Below, piece by piece: positions 49,222 through 57,960 of a stretch of DNA of 64,000 bases (position 1 is the stretch's first letter; every line of letters starts with the position of its first letter). The notes below the pieces were generated by a model. That model was not told the DNA's origin. It worked only from the letters and a program-made list of their open reading frames with translations, and ran no database searches. The stretch is from Curvibacter lanceolatus ATCC 14669 (GTDB taxonomy: Bacteria; Pseudomonadota; Gammaproteobacteria; Burkholderiales; Burkholderiaceae_C): NCBI RefSeq assembly GCF_000381265.1, contig NZ_KB906253.1, forward strand, positions 806,001 through 870,000, given 5' to 3'. The position numbers and the translations under genes were made by a program.

Positions 49222-49304
49222 TTATACGAACGTACAAATTGCATTCCAAGCACCCGAACCTAGTGGTTTGTACGAGTGTTCAATTTATTTATACGATCGT
49301 ACAA
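49222..49304. promoter_or_regulatory. Three TetR-type operator repeats
   Basis: Three 16-bp repeats of the form TTRTACGANYGTNCAA lie between the Bug and TetR genes: 49222-49237 (TTATACGAACGTACAA), 49268-49283 (TTGTACGAGTGTTCAA) and 49289-49304 (TTATACGATCGTACAA). The third is nearly a perfect palindrome around TACGATCGTA. The last two are 21 bp apart, two helical turns, so two dimers could sit on one DNA face. The third ends 7 bp before the tetR ATG; the first is close to the Bug promoter side. Confidence 0.75.
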
Positions 49305-49311
49305 ACACACC

Positions 49312-50016
49312 ATGACAACGAAGAAATCCACCTCAACCCCATCCCGCGCCAAGGCACGCAGTGCCGCGGCAGGCGGCGAGGCCAGCCTGGCACCCAACCG
49401 GCAGCAGAACATCCTGCAAGCCGCCGAGCGTCTGTTTGCCGCGCGCGGCTTTCACGGCGTATCGATCCGTGACATTGCGGACGAGGCTGGCGTGCCGCTG
49501 GCCCTGGTGGGCTACTACTACGGCCCCAAGCTCTCGCTGTACCACGCGATCTTCCGCGAGCGGGCGGGCTACATCGGCGAACGCCTGCAGGCCCTGGCCG
49601 AGGCCTGCCAGAGCGAGCCCGCCGCAGACCGGCTGGACGCCATCGTGGCCGCCTTTGTGCTACCCACCCTGCGGGTGGCGGCTCAAACCGAGGGGCGCCA
49701 CTTCCTGCGCATGCTGGCGCGCGGCATGAGCGACCACCTGGAAGAAGACGAGCCCATCATCCGCGAGCTGTTCGACCCCCTGGCCCATGCCTTCATCGAT
49801 GCCCTGGCCCAAGCCCTGCCCCAGGCCACGCGAGGCCAGGCCGCCTGGTGCTACCAGTTTGCCCTGGGGGCCCTGCTGCACCACGTGACTGACCAGCGCA
49901 TCGAACGCCTGTCGCGCGGTGAGAACCAGCCTGGCGACCATGAACAGGCCGGCCCGCTGCTGGTGCGCTTCATCGCCAACGGCATGCGCGGCGCCTGCGC
50001 CGCCCCCACCCACTGA
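49312..50016 (+). CDS. TetR-family transcriptional regulator
   Basis: This 234-residue protein has a basic/Ala-rich lead (about 1-27) and a TetR HTH (about 30-76: QNILQAAERLFAARGFHGVSIRDIADEAGVPLALVGYYYGPKLSLYHAIF). The C-terminal domain resembles the CecR/YbiH type (ARGMSDHLEEDEPIIRELFDPL). The ATG at 49312 lies 7 bp after a near-perfect operator, implying autoregulation. It is co-oriented with and 17 bp before the cyclase gene, so the repressor probably senses a substrate of the cyclase-porin-fumarylacetoacetase pathway. Confidence 0.92.
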   Translation: MTTKKSTSTPSRAKARSAAAGGEASLAPNRQQNILQAAERLFAARGFHGVSIRDIADEAGVPLALVGYYYGPKLSLYHAIFRERAGYIGERLQALAEACQSEPAADRLDAIVAAFVLPTLRVAAQTEGRHFLRMLARGMSDHLEEDEPIIRELFDPLAHAFIDALAQALPQATRGQAAWCYQFALGALLHHVTDQRIERLSRGENQPGDHEQAGPLLVRFIANGMRGACAAPTH

Positions 50017-50033
50017 ACCGGAGCACCGCCCCC

Positions 50034-50834
50034 ATGCCGCGCCACATCATCGACATCTCCATGCCGCTGTGCAACGACGTTGCCACCGACCCCCCAGGCC
50101 TGGAACCCCACATCCGCTACATCGACCACCGCAGCAGCGTGCCCGACCTGGCCCGCTTCTTCCCGGGCCTGCAAACCCAGGACCTGCCCGACGGCGAGGC
50201 CTGGGCAGTGGAAGAGGTTCAGCTCAACACCCACAACGGCACCCACCTGGATGCCCCCTGGCACTTTGCCTCGACCATGGACGGCGGCCAGCGTGCCATC
50301 ACCATCGACGAGGTCGACCTTCAATGGTGTTTTCAGCCCGGGGTGAAGCTCGACTTCAGGCATCTGCCTGACGGGCATGTGGTGCAGGCCGCCGAGGTCG
50401 AGGCCGAGCTGGCCCGCATCGGCCACACACTCAAGCCATTGGAGATCGTCGTGGTCAACACCCGGGCGAGTGCCGCCTATGGCTCGCCCCACTACACCCG
50501 ATCGGGCTGTGGCATGGGCCGAGAAGCCACGCTGTACCTGCTGGAACGCGGCGTGCGCCTGACCGGCACCGATGCCTGGAGCTGGGACGCCCCGTTTGCA
50601 CACACCGCCCAGCGCTATGCCGACGACCAGGACGCATCCCGCATCTGGGAAGGGCACAAGGTCGGGCGCGACATCGGCTACTGCCACCTCGAGAAACTGC
50701 ACAACCTCGAGGCCCTGCCGCCCCACGGGTTTCACATCAGTTGCTTTCCGGTCAAGGTCAAAGGGGCTTCCGCGGGCTGGACCCGCGCCGTGGCCCTTCT
50801 GGACCAGACCGACACCCCTGCCCCGGGCCCATAA
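50034..50834 (+). CDS. Cyclase-family metal-dependent hydrolase (kynurenine-formamidase-like)
   Basis: This 266-residue protein has the PF04199 signature HxGTHxDxPxH (His67, His71, Asp73, His77 in HNGTHLDAPWH), which binds Mn or Zn in kynurenine formamidase and isatin hydrolase. A later segment GVRLTGTDAWSWDAPF and a C-terminal HISCFPVKVKGASAGWTRAVAL are family features. Members hydrolyse amides, lactams or lactones of aromatic acids. Between TetR and a porin and near a fumarylacetoacetase homologue, it may open a cyclic amide or lactone of an aromatic compound (inference). Confidence 0.88.
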   Translation: MPRHIIDISMPLCNDVATDPPGLEPHIRYIDHRSSVPDLARFFPGLQTQDLPDGEAWAVEEVQLNTHNGTHLDAPWHFASTMDGGQRAITIDEVDLQWCFQPGVKLDFRHLPDGHVVQAAEVEAELARIGHTLKPLEIVVVNTRASAAYGSPHYTRSGCGMGREATLYLLERGVRLTGTDAWSWDAPFAHTAQRYADDQDASRIWEGHKVGRDIGYCHLEKLHNLEALPPHGFHISCFPVKVKGASAGWTRAVALLDQTDTPAPGP

Positions 50835-50984
50835 GCCGATGTTGAGCTGACACGTCGGGCGCAGCCCTGCCTGCGCCCTCGACAGTGTCCGCCCCCCAGT
50901 TCCCGCCACACCGGACCAGCCCGCCAGGGCCGGCCCGCGGGCACACCTGCGCCCTGCGCATCCAAGCAACCAGAAGGAGACAAC

Positions 50985-52145
50985 ATGACAAATTCAAAGC
51001 CCATGACCCTGAAACGCCTGCACCCGGCCTCCGGCTGGGCCGCACTGGCAGCCCTGACCCTGGCCGCCCCGGCCCAGGCCCAACCCGCCCCTCAGCCCGG
51101 TGTGCAACTGTTCGGCCTGCTCGATGCCGCTGCCGGGCGCTTCACCAGCCCCTCCGGTGTCAATGCCAAGGAACAGGCCGTGAGCAAGGTCAGCAGCGGG
51201 GGGCTGTCCACCAGCTTCTGGGGCATCCGGGGGCAGGAGGACCTGGGCGGCGGCACCACAGCCTTGTTTGAGCTGTCTTCGTTCATGCGCAACGAATCGG
51301 GGGCCGCCGGGCGCAGCGATGCCTTGCCAGCCCCGGTGAACGTGGCGGCCGACCCGTATTTCTCGCGCGCCGCCTGGGTGGACCTGAGCCACCCCGACTG
51401 GGGCCGTGTGCGGGTGGGCAACATCACCAGCCTGCTGTTCCTGAACGCCATCAGCAGCAATGCACTCGGCGACAGCACCACCTTCTCGCCCCTGAACCTG
51501 CTGACCTTCATCGGCTCGCCGCTGTCGGGCGGCACGGCCTGGGCCAACTCGGTGGTGTATGACAGCCCGGTGCGTGCCGGCCTGACGGGTTCGGTGGCCT
51601 ATGCCGCCTCGCAGAACCAGGGTGGCCCCAACGCTGCAGCGCGCCTGGCCTACAACGCCGGGGCGTTCAACACCTCGCTGGCCTGGCAAAGCGTGAACCG
51701 CAACCCGCAGACCTTTGCCGACGGCACCTCGGCCAACGACACCCGCGCCTGGCAATGGGCCGCCAGCTACGACTTCAACCCGCTCAAGCTCTACGGCCAC
51801 CTGGGGCAGATCCAGAACCGGGGCACGGCCAGTGCGCCCCAGTCGGTGCATTACCGGGTGTGGGATGTGAGCCTGGGCCTGCCCATGGGCACGGGCCAGT
51901 GGCTGGCGGCCTACGGGGTGCGCAACACGGGCGACACGGTGGCCCCCGTACCGGCCACGGTGGCCGGCGGCAACGTCTCGCGCAAGCTGCTCACCGTGGG
52001 GTACGACCACTTTCTGTCGCGCCGCACCGAGGTCTACGTGCTGTTGTCTCGGGACCAGACCGAAACCCGCACCCTGCCCGCGCCGCCGACGCTGATCCAG
52101 GCCAGCGGCACCAGCTTTGCCGTGGGCATCCGACACCGGTTCTGA
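50985..52145 (+). CDS. Gram-negative porin
   Basis: This 386-residue outer-membrane protein has a signal peptide (cleaved near residue 32, PAQAQ) and beta-barrel character: alternating strands, an FWGIRGQEDLGGGTTALFELSSFM segment typical of betaproteobacterial porins, an RVRVGNITS strand, and a C-terminal Phe (SFAVGIRHRF) for BAM recognition. AAGGAGACAAC before ATG 50985 is a strong SD. It lies 150 bp after the cyclase gene and 41 bp before the fumarylacetoacetase-like gene, so it probably admits that pathway's substrate. Confidence 0.9.
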   Translation: MTNSKPMTLKRLHPASGWAALAALTLAAPAQAQPAPQPGVQLFGLLDAAAGRFTSPSGVNAKEQAVSKVSSGGLSTSFWGIRGQEDLGGGTTALFELSSFMRNESGAAGRSDALPAPVNVAADPYFSRAAWVDLSHPDWGRVRVGNITSLLFLNAISSNALGDSTTFSPLNLLTFIGSPLSGGTAWANSVVYDSPVRAGLTGSVAYAASQNQGGPNAAARLAYNAGAFNTSLAWQSVNRNPQTFADGTSANDTRAWQWAASYDFNPLKLYGHLGQIQNRGTASAPQSVHYRVWDVSLGLPMGTGQWLAAYGVRNTGDTVAPVPATVAGGNVSRKLLTVGYDHFLSRRTEVYVLLSRDQTETRTLPAPPTLIQASGTSFAVGIRHRF

Positions 52146-52186
52146 AAGCAGACCCTGCCATCCGCCCCTCCGAAAAGGACCTTCTC

Positions 52187-53533
52187 ATGCTGTTGAACGA
52201 AACCCACGACCCCGGCCTGCAAAGCTGGGTCGCCTCGGCCCACAAGGCCGACACCGACTTTCCGATCCAGAACCTGCCCTATGGCGTCTTCCGGCGCCAG
52301 CATGGCGCCGAGGCCTGGCGGGGCGGCGTGGCCATTGGCGATGCGATTCTGGACCTGGCCGCCCTGGCGGCCCTGCCTGACCACGAGCGCCCCCTCGACT
52401 CGGGCGCCGCCCAGGCCCTGCAGGCGGCCAGCCTGCCCCGCCTCAACGCCTTGATGGCGCTGGGCCCGGCGGCCTGGCGGGCGCTGCGCCTGGCCTTGTC
52501 GCGGGGCTTGCGGGTCGGTGCGCCCCAGGCAGCGGCCTGGCGGGCCTGCCTGGTGCCACAGGCCGAGGCCGAGTACCAGCTGCCCGTCGAGGTGGGCAAC
52601 TACACCGACTTTTTCACCTCGGCCCACCATGCGCTGAACGCGGGGCGGGTGTTCCAGCCGGGGCGCGAGCTGCTGCCCCAGTTCAAGTGGCTCCCGATCG
52701 GCTACCACGGCAGGGCCTCCACGGTGGCCATCAGCAACACCCCTTTGCAACGGCCCGCCGGCCAGATCATGCTGCCCGGGCAGATCCGGCCGGTCTATGC
52801 ACCCACCCGGCAGCTCGACTTCGAGCTGGAGCTGGGGGTGTTGGTGGGCCCAGGCAATGCCCTGGGCCAGACCCTCGACCTGCCCCAGGCCGAGCAACAG
52901 CTGTTCGGCCTGTGCCTGCTCAACGACTGGTCTGCACGCGATATCCAGGCCTGGGAGGCGGTGCCGCTGGGCCCCTTCATGGCCAAGAACTTTCTGAGCA
53001 CCGTTTCACCCTGGGTGGTCACGTTCGAGGCACTGGCCCCCTTCAGGGTGCCGCTGCCGCGCAGTGCTGATGATCCGCCCCCACTGCCCTACCTGGACCA
53101 CCCGGTGCAGACCACGCAGGGCGCCATCGACATCGAGCTGGAGGCGCTGCTGCTGCCGGCCGGCCAGGCCTCAGCGCTGCGGCTGTGCCAGACCAATTAC
53201 CGGCACGCCTACTGGTCGGCGGCCCAGATGTTGACCCAGCACAGCAGCAATGGCTGCCGCCTGCAGGCCGGCGACCTGCTGGGCACTGGCACCTTGTCGG
53301 GGCCGGAGCCTGAGCAGGCGGCCTGCCTGCTGGAGCTGACACAGGGTGGGCGCCAGGCCCTGACGCTGCCGGGGCCCACCCAGCGCCACTGGCTCGAAGA
53401 CGGCGACACCGTGGTGCTGCGTGGATGGTGCCAGCGCGAAGGTGTGGCCCGCATCGGCTTTGGCGAATGCCGGGGCCAGGTCGTGCCACACGCCCCCACC
53501 CAAGGCCCTGAGGCCGCCCTCAATTCGGCTTGA
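52187..53533 (+). CDS. Fumarylacetoacetase-family hydrolase, altered substrate pocket
   Basis: This 448-residue protein has full-length eukaryote-like fumarylacetoacetase layout: N-terminal SH3-like domain (about 1-130), then the catalytic barrel with NYTDFFTSAHHA, LPIGYHGRAS, LDFELELGVLVG, NDWSARDIQAWE, GPFMAKNF and LLGTGTLSGPEP. Metal Asp141 and catalytic His148 align with mouse Asp126 and His133. By eye, two substrate-contact residues differ from the mouse enzyme: Tyr128 is Phe143 and Arg142 is Gln157. Hydrolysis of a 1,3-diketo acid is certain for the family, but the substrate may not be fumarylacetoacetate. AAAAGGACC before the ATG at 52187 decides the start. It ends overlapping the convergent dehydrogenase by 14 bp. 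Confidence 0.88.
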   Translation: MLLNETHDPGLQSWVASAHKADTDFPIQNLPYGVFRRQHGAEAWRGGVAIGDAILDLAALAALPDHERPLDSGAAQALQAASLPRLNALMALGPAAWRALRLALSRGLRVGAPQAAAWRACLVPQAEAEYQLPVEVGNYTDFFTSAHHALNAGRVFQPGRELLPQFKWLPIGYHGRASTVAISNTPLQRPAGQIMLPGQIRPVYAPTRQLDFELELGVLVGPGNALGQTLDLPQAEQQLFGLCLLNDWSARDIQAWEAVPLGPFMAKNFLSTVSPWVVTFEALAPFRVPLPRSADDPPPLPYLDHPVQTTQGAIDIELEALLLPAGQASALRLCQTNYRHAYWSAAQMLTQHSSNGCRLQAGDLLGTGTLSGPEPEQAACLLELTQGGRQALTLPGPTQRHWLEDGDTVVLRGWCQREGVARIGFGECRGQVVPHAPTQGPEAALNSA

Positions 53534-54656
53534 TCAGAAACTTCTCGCCCGTGGCACGCTGGGCGTAGCGGCGCACCTGCTCAGGCGCCAAGGCCTGGGT
53601 CAGGCTCAGCTCGCCCGCGTAGTGGCTGCGGAAGGTGCTGCGCAGTTCACGCGCCACGCGTTGCTTCAGGGCGTCGGCACCGGCGGGGCCGATCTTGTTC
53701 AGGAAGGGGAACAGCAGCCAGCCCCCCATGCCCCAGGCCATGCCGAAATTGCGGCGGAAGGTGGTGGGCGAGGTGTCCAGCCCGCCGTAAAGGTACACCT
53801 GCTTGTGCACGGGCGAGCCGTAGCGGCTGTATTCGCTCGCGTTGCGGTTCAGCGCCACCTCCATGGCCGACAGGATCTGGCCGGCCAGGGTGCCGCCGCC
53901 GGTGGCATCAAAGGCCAGGGTGGCGCCGGTCTGCACCAGGGCCTCGGTCAGGTCGTGGCTGAAGCTGTCGGCACTGCTGTCGCACACATGCACCGCGCCC
54001 TGCCCGCGCAGCAACGCCGCCTGGGCCGGCGAGCGCACGATGTTGACCAGGCCGATGCCGTCTTGCAGGCAGATGCGGTTCAGCATCTGGCCCAGGTTGG
54101 AGGCCGCGGCCGTGTGCACCAGGGCGGTGTGGCCCTCGCGCCGCATCGTCTCGACCATGCCCAGCGCGGTGAGCGGGTTGACAAAGCACGACGCGCCTTC
54201 GGCCGCAGTGGCGTCGTCGGGCAGCAGCAGGCACTGGCTCAGGGGCACGCAGCGGTACTGGGCGTACATGGCGCCGCCAATGGCTGCCACCTTTTTGCCC
54301 AGCAGGGCCTGGGCCGCGGCCGAGTCGCCTGCGGCCACCACCGTGCCCGCGCCCTCATTGCCCACCGCCAGCGATTGCCCCACCCGCGCCGCCATGGCCG
54401 GCATGGCCGCCGCAGGCAACTGGGCCTTGAGCACCGGGCGCTCGGGGCTGCCGGCGGCCTGCACTGTGCTGAGGTCGGCCGGGCCCAGCAGCAGGCCTTG
54501 GTCCGAGGGGTTGAGGGGCGTGGCCTCGATGCGGATCAGCACCTCGTGCTCGCCGGGCACGGGCAGGGGCTCGTCCACCAGCGAAATCTCAAGCTCGCCG
54601 CTGGCATGGATCAGAGAACGCAGTTGCAGGGCGGTGGCTGGCAGGGGGTGGTTCAT
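53520..54656 (-). CDS. Zinc-free MDR-superfamily oxidoreductase (quinone-oxidoreductase-like)
   Basis: This 378-residue medium-chain dehydrogenase/reductase has an N-terminal GroES-like domain (about 15-150: EISLVDEPLPVPGEHEVLIRIEATPLNPSDQGLLLGP and VGNEGAGTVVAAG) and a C-terminal Rossmann domain (HTAAASNLGQMLNRICLQDGIGLVNIVRS). It lacks the GHE zinc ligand and structural cysteine cluster, so it belongs with quinone or enoyl reductases. The Rossmann core has an alternative to the GxGxxG (TAAASNLGQ), as in AAAGGVG-type family members. The ATG at 54656 opens the domain; further upstream only antisense extends. It is convergent with the fumarylacetoacetase-like gene. Confidence 0.85.
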   Translation of the reverse strand: MNHPLPATALQLRSLIHASGELEISLVDEPLPVPGEHEVLIRIEATPLNPSDQGLLLGPADLSTVQAAGSPERPVLKAQLPAAAMPAMAARVGQSLAVGNEGAGTVVAAGDSAAAQALLGKKVAAIGGAMYAQYRCVPLSQCLLLPDDATAAEGASCFVNPLTALGMVETMRREGHTALVHTAAASNLGQMLNRICLQDGIGLVNIVRSPAQAALLRGQGAVHVCDSSADSFSHDLTEALVQTGATLAFDATGGGTLAGQILSAMEVALNRNASEYSRYGSPVHKQVYLYGGLDTSPTTFRRNFGMAWGMGGWLLFPFLNKIGPAGADALKQRVARELRSTFRSHYAGELSLTQALAPEQVRRYAQRATGEKFLIKPN

Positions 54657-54714
54657 CGGTGTCTCCGGGTGGATTTCGGTATTCGGGGCTCGGGTTTCAG
54701 GGTTCGAGCTTGCC

Positions 54715-55305
54715 TCAGGGTGCGTCTTTGACGGCATCCTGGGCTGGCATGCCGGGATGGTGGTGCATGCCGTGGTGCAACGCATGCCCTGCCATGCCTT
54801 CCACGGCATCGTCGCCATGATCGTCCAGTTGGGCCCGGAACCACCGGTGCAGCGCATCAACCAGCGCCGGGTCGTGGCTGCTGTAGCGCAGCGCTGCGCC
54901 ATCGGGCACATCGTGGTAGGTGATCTGCAGCCGCCCGCGGGGGGCGTTGCGCAGGCTGGCCAGGCCGGGCATGTCGGGCCCGTGCAGCTGGGCCGGGCCG
55001 GAGAAATCACCCGCCAGAAACTGCTCGCGCAGGACCGCCAGGTGCAATCGGATGAGGGCCTGCTGCACTCGGTCGCCGCTTTGACGCACCAGCACCTGCT
55101 GCTCGCCGCCGCTGGGGGTGGCGGTGAAGATGTGGCGGGTGGCGGCCAGGTCAAAAGGCATCACCTGCGGGCCGCGCCGGGCCACCTCGGCCTGGCGGCT
55201 GGAAGGTGTGGGCGGGGTGGCCGCCGTGGCCACGCCTGTGGCGCCCAGCAACCCGACCGCGAACAGGCCACCTACCGCCCACCGGGGGCAACAGAACATG
55301 CGCAT
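54715..55305 (-). CDS. Secreted protein with His-rich tail, unrecognised family
   Basis: This 196-residue protein has a signal peptide (about 1-28, ending ATA-AT). The mature part has alternating segments without cysteine: MPFDLAATRHIFTATPSGGEQQVLVR, then DFSGPAQLHGPDMPGLASL and LQITYHDVPDGAALRYSSHDPALVDALHRWFRAQLDDHG. The tail is rich in His and Met (HALHHGMHHHPGM, about 174-186), suggesting a copper or nickel site. It sits 58 bp upstream of and on the same strand as the MDR oxidoreductase. I do not recognise the family; a periplasmic metal-linked function is only an inference. Confidence 0.7.
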   Translation of the reverse strand: MRMFCCPRWAVGGLFAVGLLGATGVATAATPPTPSSRQAEVARRGPQVMPFDLAATRHIFTATPSGGEQQVLVRQSGDRVQQALIRLHLAVLREQFLAGDFSGPAQLHGPDMPGLASLRNAPRGRLQITYHDVPDGAALRYSSHDPALVDALHRWFRAQLDDHGDDAVEGMAGHALHHGMHHHPGMPAQDAVKDAP

Positions 55306-55394
55306 GAACTTCTCCGAAGTTGACAGGCGCCCATCCTAATCGCCCCGGGTGGGGGGTGCCGGGCCATGCTGCGGCATGGCCTGCCGCTTACGAC

Positions 55395-56846
55395 TCAGGC
55401 CAGCGTGTAAGCCGTCTTGACGGTGGTGTAGAACTCTTGCGCGTAGCGGCCCTGCTCACGCGGGCCATAGCTGCTGCCCTTGCGGCCGCCAAAGGGCACG
55501 TGGTAATCCACCCCGGCGGTGGGCAGGTTGACCATCACCATGCCGGCCTGGGCGTGGCGCTTGAAGTGGGTGGCGTGCTTCAGGCTTTGCGTGGCAATGC
55601 CGGCCGACAGACCGAACTCGGTGTTGTTGGCCACAGCCAGGGCCTCTTCGTAGTTCTTCACGCGGATCACGCTGGCCACGGGGCCGAACACTTCTTCGCG
55701 GTTGATGCGCTGCTCGGGCGTGCTGTCGGTGATCAGGGCCGGGGCCATGAAGAAGCCCTCGGCGCCGCTGCCGGTGTGGCAGGCCACGCGCTGGCCGCCG
55801 GCCTGCACGGTGGCGCCTTGCGAGCGGGCGATCTCGACATAGCTCAGGTCCTGCTCCAGCTGGGCCTGCGAGACCACGGGGCCGATGTCGGTGCCGGCCG
55901 TCAGGGCGTCACCGATCTTCAGGCCGGCCAGGCGGGCCTTCACGCCTTCGACAAAAGCGTCGTGGATGCCTTCGGTCACGATCAGGCGGCTGCTGGCGGT
56001 GCAACGCTGGCCGGTCGAGAAGAAGGCGCTTTGCACACTCAGTTCAACAGCCTGCTGCAGGTTGGCGTCATCCAGAATCACCTGCGGGTTCTTGCCGCCC
56101 ATCTCCAGTTGGACCTTCTTGTGGCCCTGCACGCAGGCCTCGGCAATGCGCCGGCCCACGCCCACCGAGCCGGTGAAGCTGATGGCGGCAATGCCGGGGT
56201 GCTTGACCAGCGCATCGCCGATCACGCTGCCACGCCCCATCACCAGGTTGAACACCCCGGCCGGAATGCCGCTGCGGCTGATGATCTCGGCCAGCGCCCA
56301 GGCGCTGCCCGGCACCAGGTCGGCGGGTTTGAGCACCACGCAGTTGCCGAAGGCCAGGGCCGGCGCGATCTTCCAGGCCGGGATGGCGATGGGGAAGTTC
56401 CAGGGCGTGATCAGCCCCACCACACCGATGGGCTCACGGGTCACTTCCACGCCGATACCGGGGCGCACCGAGGGGATGGCTTCGCCCGCCAGGCGCAGGC
56501 ATTCGCCCGCAAAGAACTTGAAGATCTGGCCGGCGCGGGTGGCTTCGCCAATGCCTTCGGCGCGGGTCTTGCCCTCTTCGCGCGACAGCAGCGTGCCCAG
56601 CTCTTCGCGGCGCGCCAGGATCTCGCTGCCGATCTTGTCCAGCGCATCGCTGCGCGCCTGGATGCCCCCCGTGGACCAGGCCGGGAAAGCGGTCTCGGCC
56701 GCGCGCACGGCCAGGTCCAGTTGAGCCGCATCGCCCTGGGCGTATTCACCGATCACATCGGCCAGGTTGCTGGGGTTGAGGTTGGGGGCCAGGGTGTTGC
56801 CGGCCAGCCATTCGCCGTTGATGAAGTTCAGGTGCGGAGTGCTCAT
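55395..56846 (-). CDS. Alpha-ketoglutaric semialdehyde dehydrogenase
   Basis: This 483-residue NAD(P)-dependent aldehyde dehydrogenase has FNPWN-type ITPWNFPIAIPAWKIAPALAFGN (146-168), ISFTGSVGVGRRIA (222-235), general base Glu248 (LEMGGKNP), nucleophile Cys282 (GQRCTASSRL) and EEVFGPVASVI. It closely resembles 2,5-dioxovalerate (alpha-ketoglutaric semialdehyde) dehydrogenases of sugar-acid pathways. The neighbour KdgD makes exactly that substrate, so it would produce 2-oxoglutarate from aldarates. It is the last gene of a leftward operon Bug-kdgD-DUF4440-Bug-this gene, 77 bp after a Bug gene. The ATG at 56846 begins the domain. Confidence 0.9.
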   Translation of the reverse strand: MSTPHLNFINGEWLAGNTLAPNLNPSNLADVIGEYAQGDAAQLDLAVRAAETAFPAWSTGGIQARSDALDKIGSEILARREELGTLLSREEGKTRAEGIGEATRAGQIFKFFAGECLRLAGEAIPSVRPGIGVEVTREPIGVVGLITPWNFPIAIPAWKIAPALAFGNCVVLKPADLVPGSAWALAEIISRSGIPAGVFNLVMGRGSVIGDALVKHPGIAAISFTGSVGVGRRIAEACVQGHKKVQLEMGGKNPQVILDDANLQQAVELSVQSAFFSTGQRCTASSRLIVTEGIHDAFVEGVKARLAGLKIGDALTAGTDIGPVVSQAQLEQDLSYVEIARSQGATVQAGGQRVACHTGSGAEGFFMAPALITDSTPEQRINREEVFGPVASVIRVKNYEEALAVANNTEFGLSAGIATQSLKHATHFKRHAQAGMVMVNLPTAGVDYHVPFGGRKGSSYGPREQGRYAQEFYTTVKTAYTLA

Positions 56847-56923
56847 GGTGTGTGGAACAGAGGTTGGTGAAATGGAAACGACGGCCTGAGCCGTCGGGGT
56901 GTTGCAAGAGCTGACGCTCGGGC

Positions 56924-57946
56924 TCAATCTGCAGTGATCTTTCGGTCTTCGATCACTTTTTTCCAGCGGGCAAATTCCTTGGCCTGGCTGGCGGTGAACT
57001 GCTCAGGGGTGTTGGCCACCACCTCCAGGCCGATCTCATTGAGGCGGGTCTTGATCTGCGGGTCTTTCAATGCGAACTGCAAGGCCTCGACCAGCCGCTT
57101 CTTGACGTCGGCGGGCAGGCCCTTGGGGGCGGCCACACCCTGCCACGACAGCACGTCGGCATCTTTCACGCCGCTTTCGCTGAGCGTGGGCACATCGGGC
57201 AGCACGGCGGCACGCTTGTCGTCGGCCACGGCCAGCACACGCAGCTTGCCGGCCTTGATGTGCTGGATCACGTTGTTCACGTTCTGGAACGAGGCATCCA
57301 CATTGCCACCCAACAAATCGCTGATGGCCGGGCCACCGCCCTTGTAGGGCACGTGCAGCCCGCTGGTGCCGGTCTGCTGCCAGAACAGCACGGCGCTCAG
57401 GTGGTCCGACGAGCCATTGCCCGACGAGGCAAAGGTCACGCTGTCGGGCTTCTTGCGCTGGGCGGCGATCACATCGGCCACGCTCTTGAAGGGCGACTGC
57501 GGTGGCACCACCAGCACATTGGGCGACTGGGCGGCCACGGTCAGGTAGTCAAAATCCTTGGTGGCGTCGTAGCCGATGCCCTTGATCAGGTGCGGCACGA
57601 TCACAAAGGGGCCCAGCGAAGACACCAGCACGGTGTAGCCATCGGCCGGGGCCCGCTTCACAAAGGTGGCGCCGATGCTGCCGGTGGCACCGGCCTTGTT
57701 GTCGATGATCACCGTCTGGCCGAGCTTTTCGCCCATCTTGGTGGCCAGCAGACGGGCCACCATGTCGGTGGTGCCCCCCGGCGGGAAGGGCACCACCAGA
57801 GTGACGGTCTTGTCAGGGTAGGCGGCCCAGGCGCTGGACACGGGCGCCAAGCCGGCTGCCAGGCTCAGCCCCAGGGCCAGGCCGAGTGCGCAGCCTTTGG
57901 CCAGCAGGCCTCGGCGGCGGGAAGGGGTGGAATTCACATTGCTCAT
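56924..57946 (-). CDS. Bug-family periplasmic binding protein
   Basis: This 340-residue protein has an RRR-type signal peptide (about 1-42, ending SAWAA) and Bug features: YPDKTVTLVVPFPPGGTTDMVARLLATKMGEKLGQTVIIDNKAGATG, VTFASSGNGSSDHLSAVLF and LHVPYKGGGPAISDLLGGN. GGAGACAAAAGA before the ATG at 57946 gives a strong SD. Within the hexuronate/aldarate operon it probably binds a sugar acid; the TRAP binding protein at 63311 is an alternative importer for the same module. Confidence 0.92.
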   Translation of the reverse strand: MSNVNSTPSRRRGLLAKGCALGLALGLSLAAGLAPVSSAWAAYPDKTVTLVVPFPPGGTTDMVARLLATKMGEKLGQTVIIDNKAGATGSIGATFVKRAPADGYTVLVSSLGPFVIVPHLIKGIGYDATKDFDYLTVAAQSPNVLVVPPQSPFKSVADVIAAQRKKPDSVTFASSGNGSSDHLSAVLFWQQTGTSGLHVPYKGGGPAISDLLGGNVDASFQNVNNVIQHIKAGKLRVLAVADDKRAAVLPDVPTLSESGVKDADVLSWQGVAAPKGLPADVKKRLVEALQFALKDPQIKTRLNEIGLEVVANTPEQFTASQAKEFARWKKVIEDRKITAD

Positions 57947-57960
57947 TCTTTTGTCTCCAG

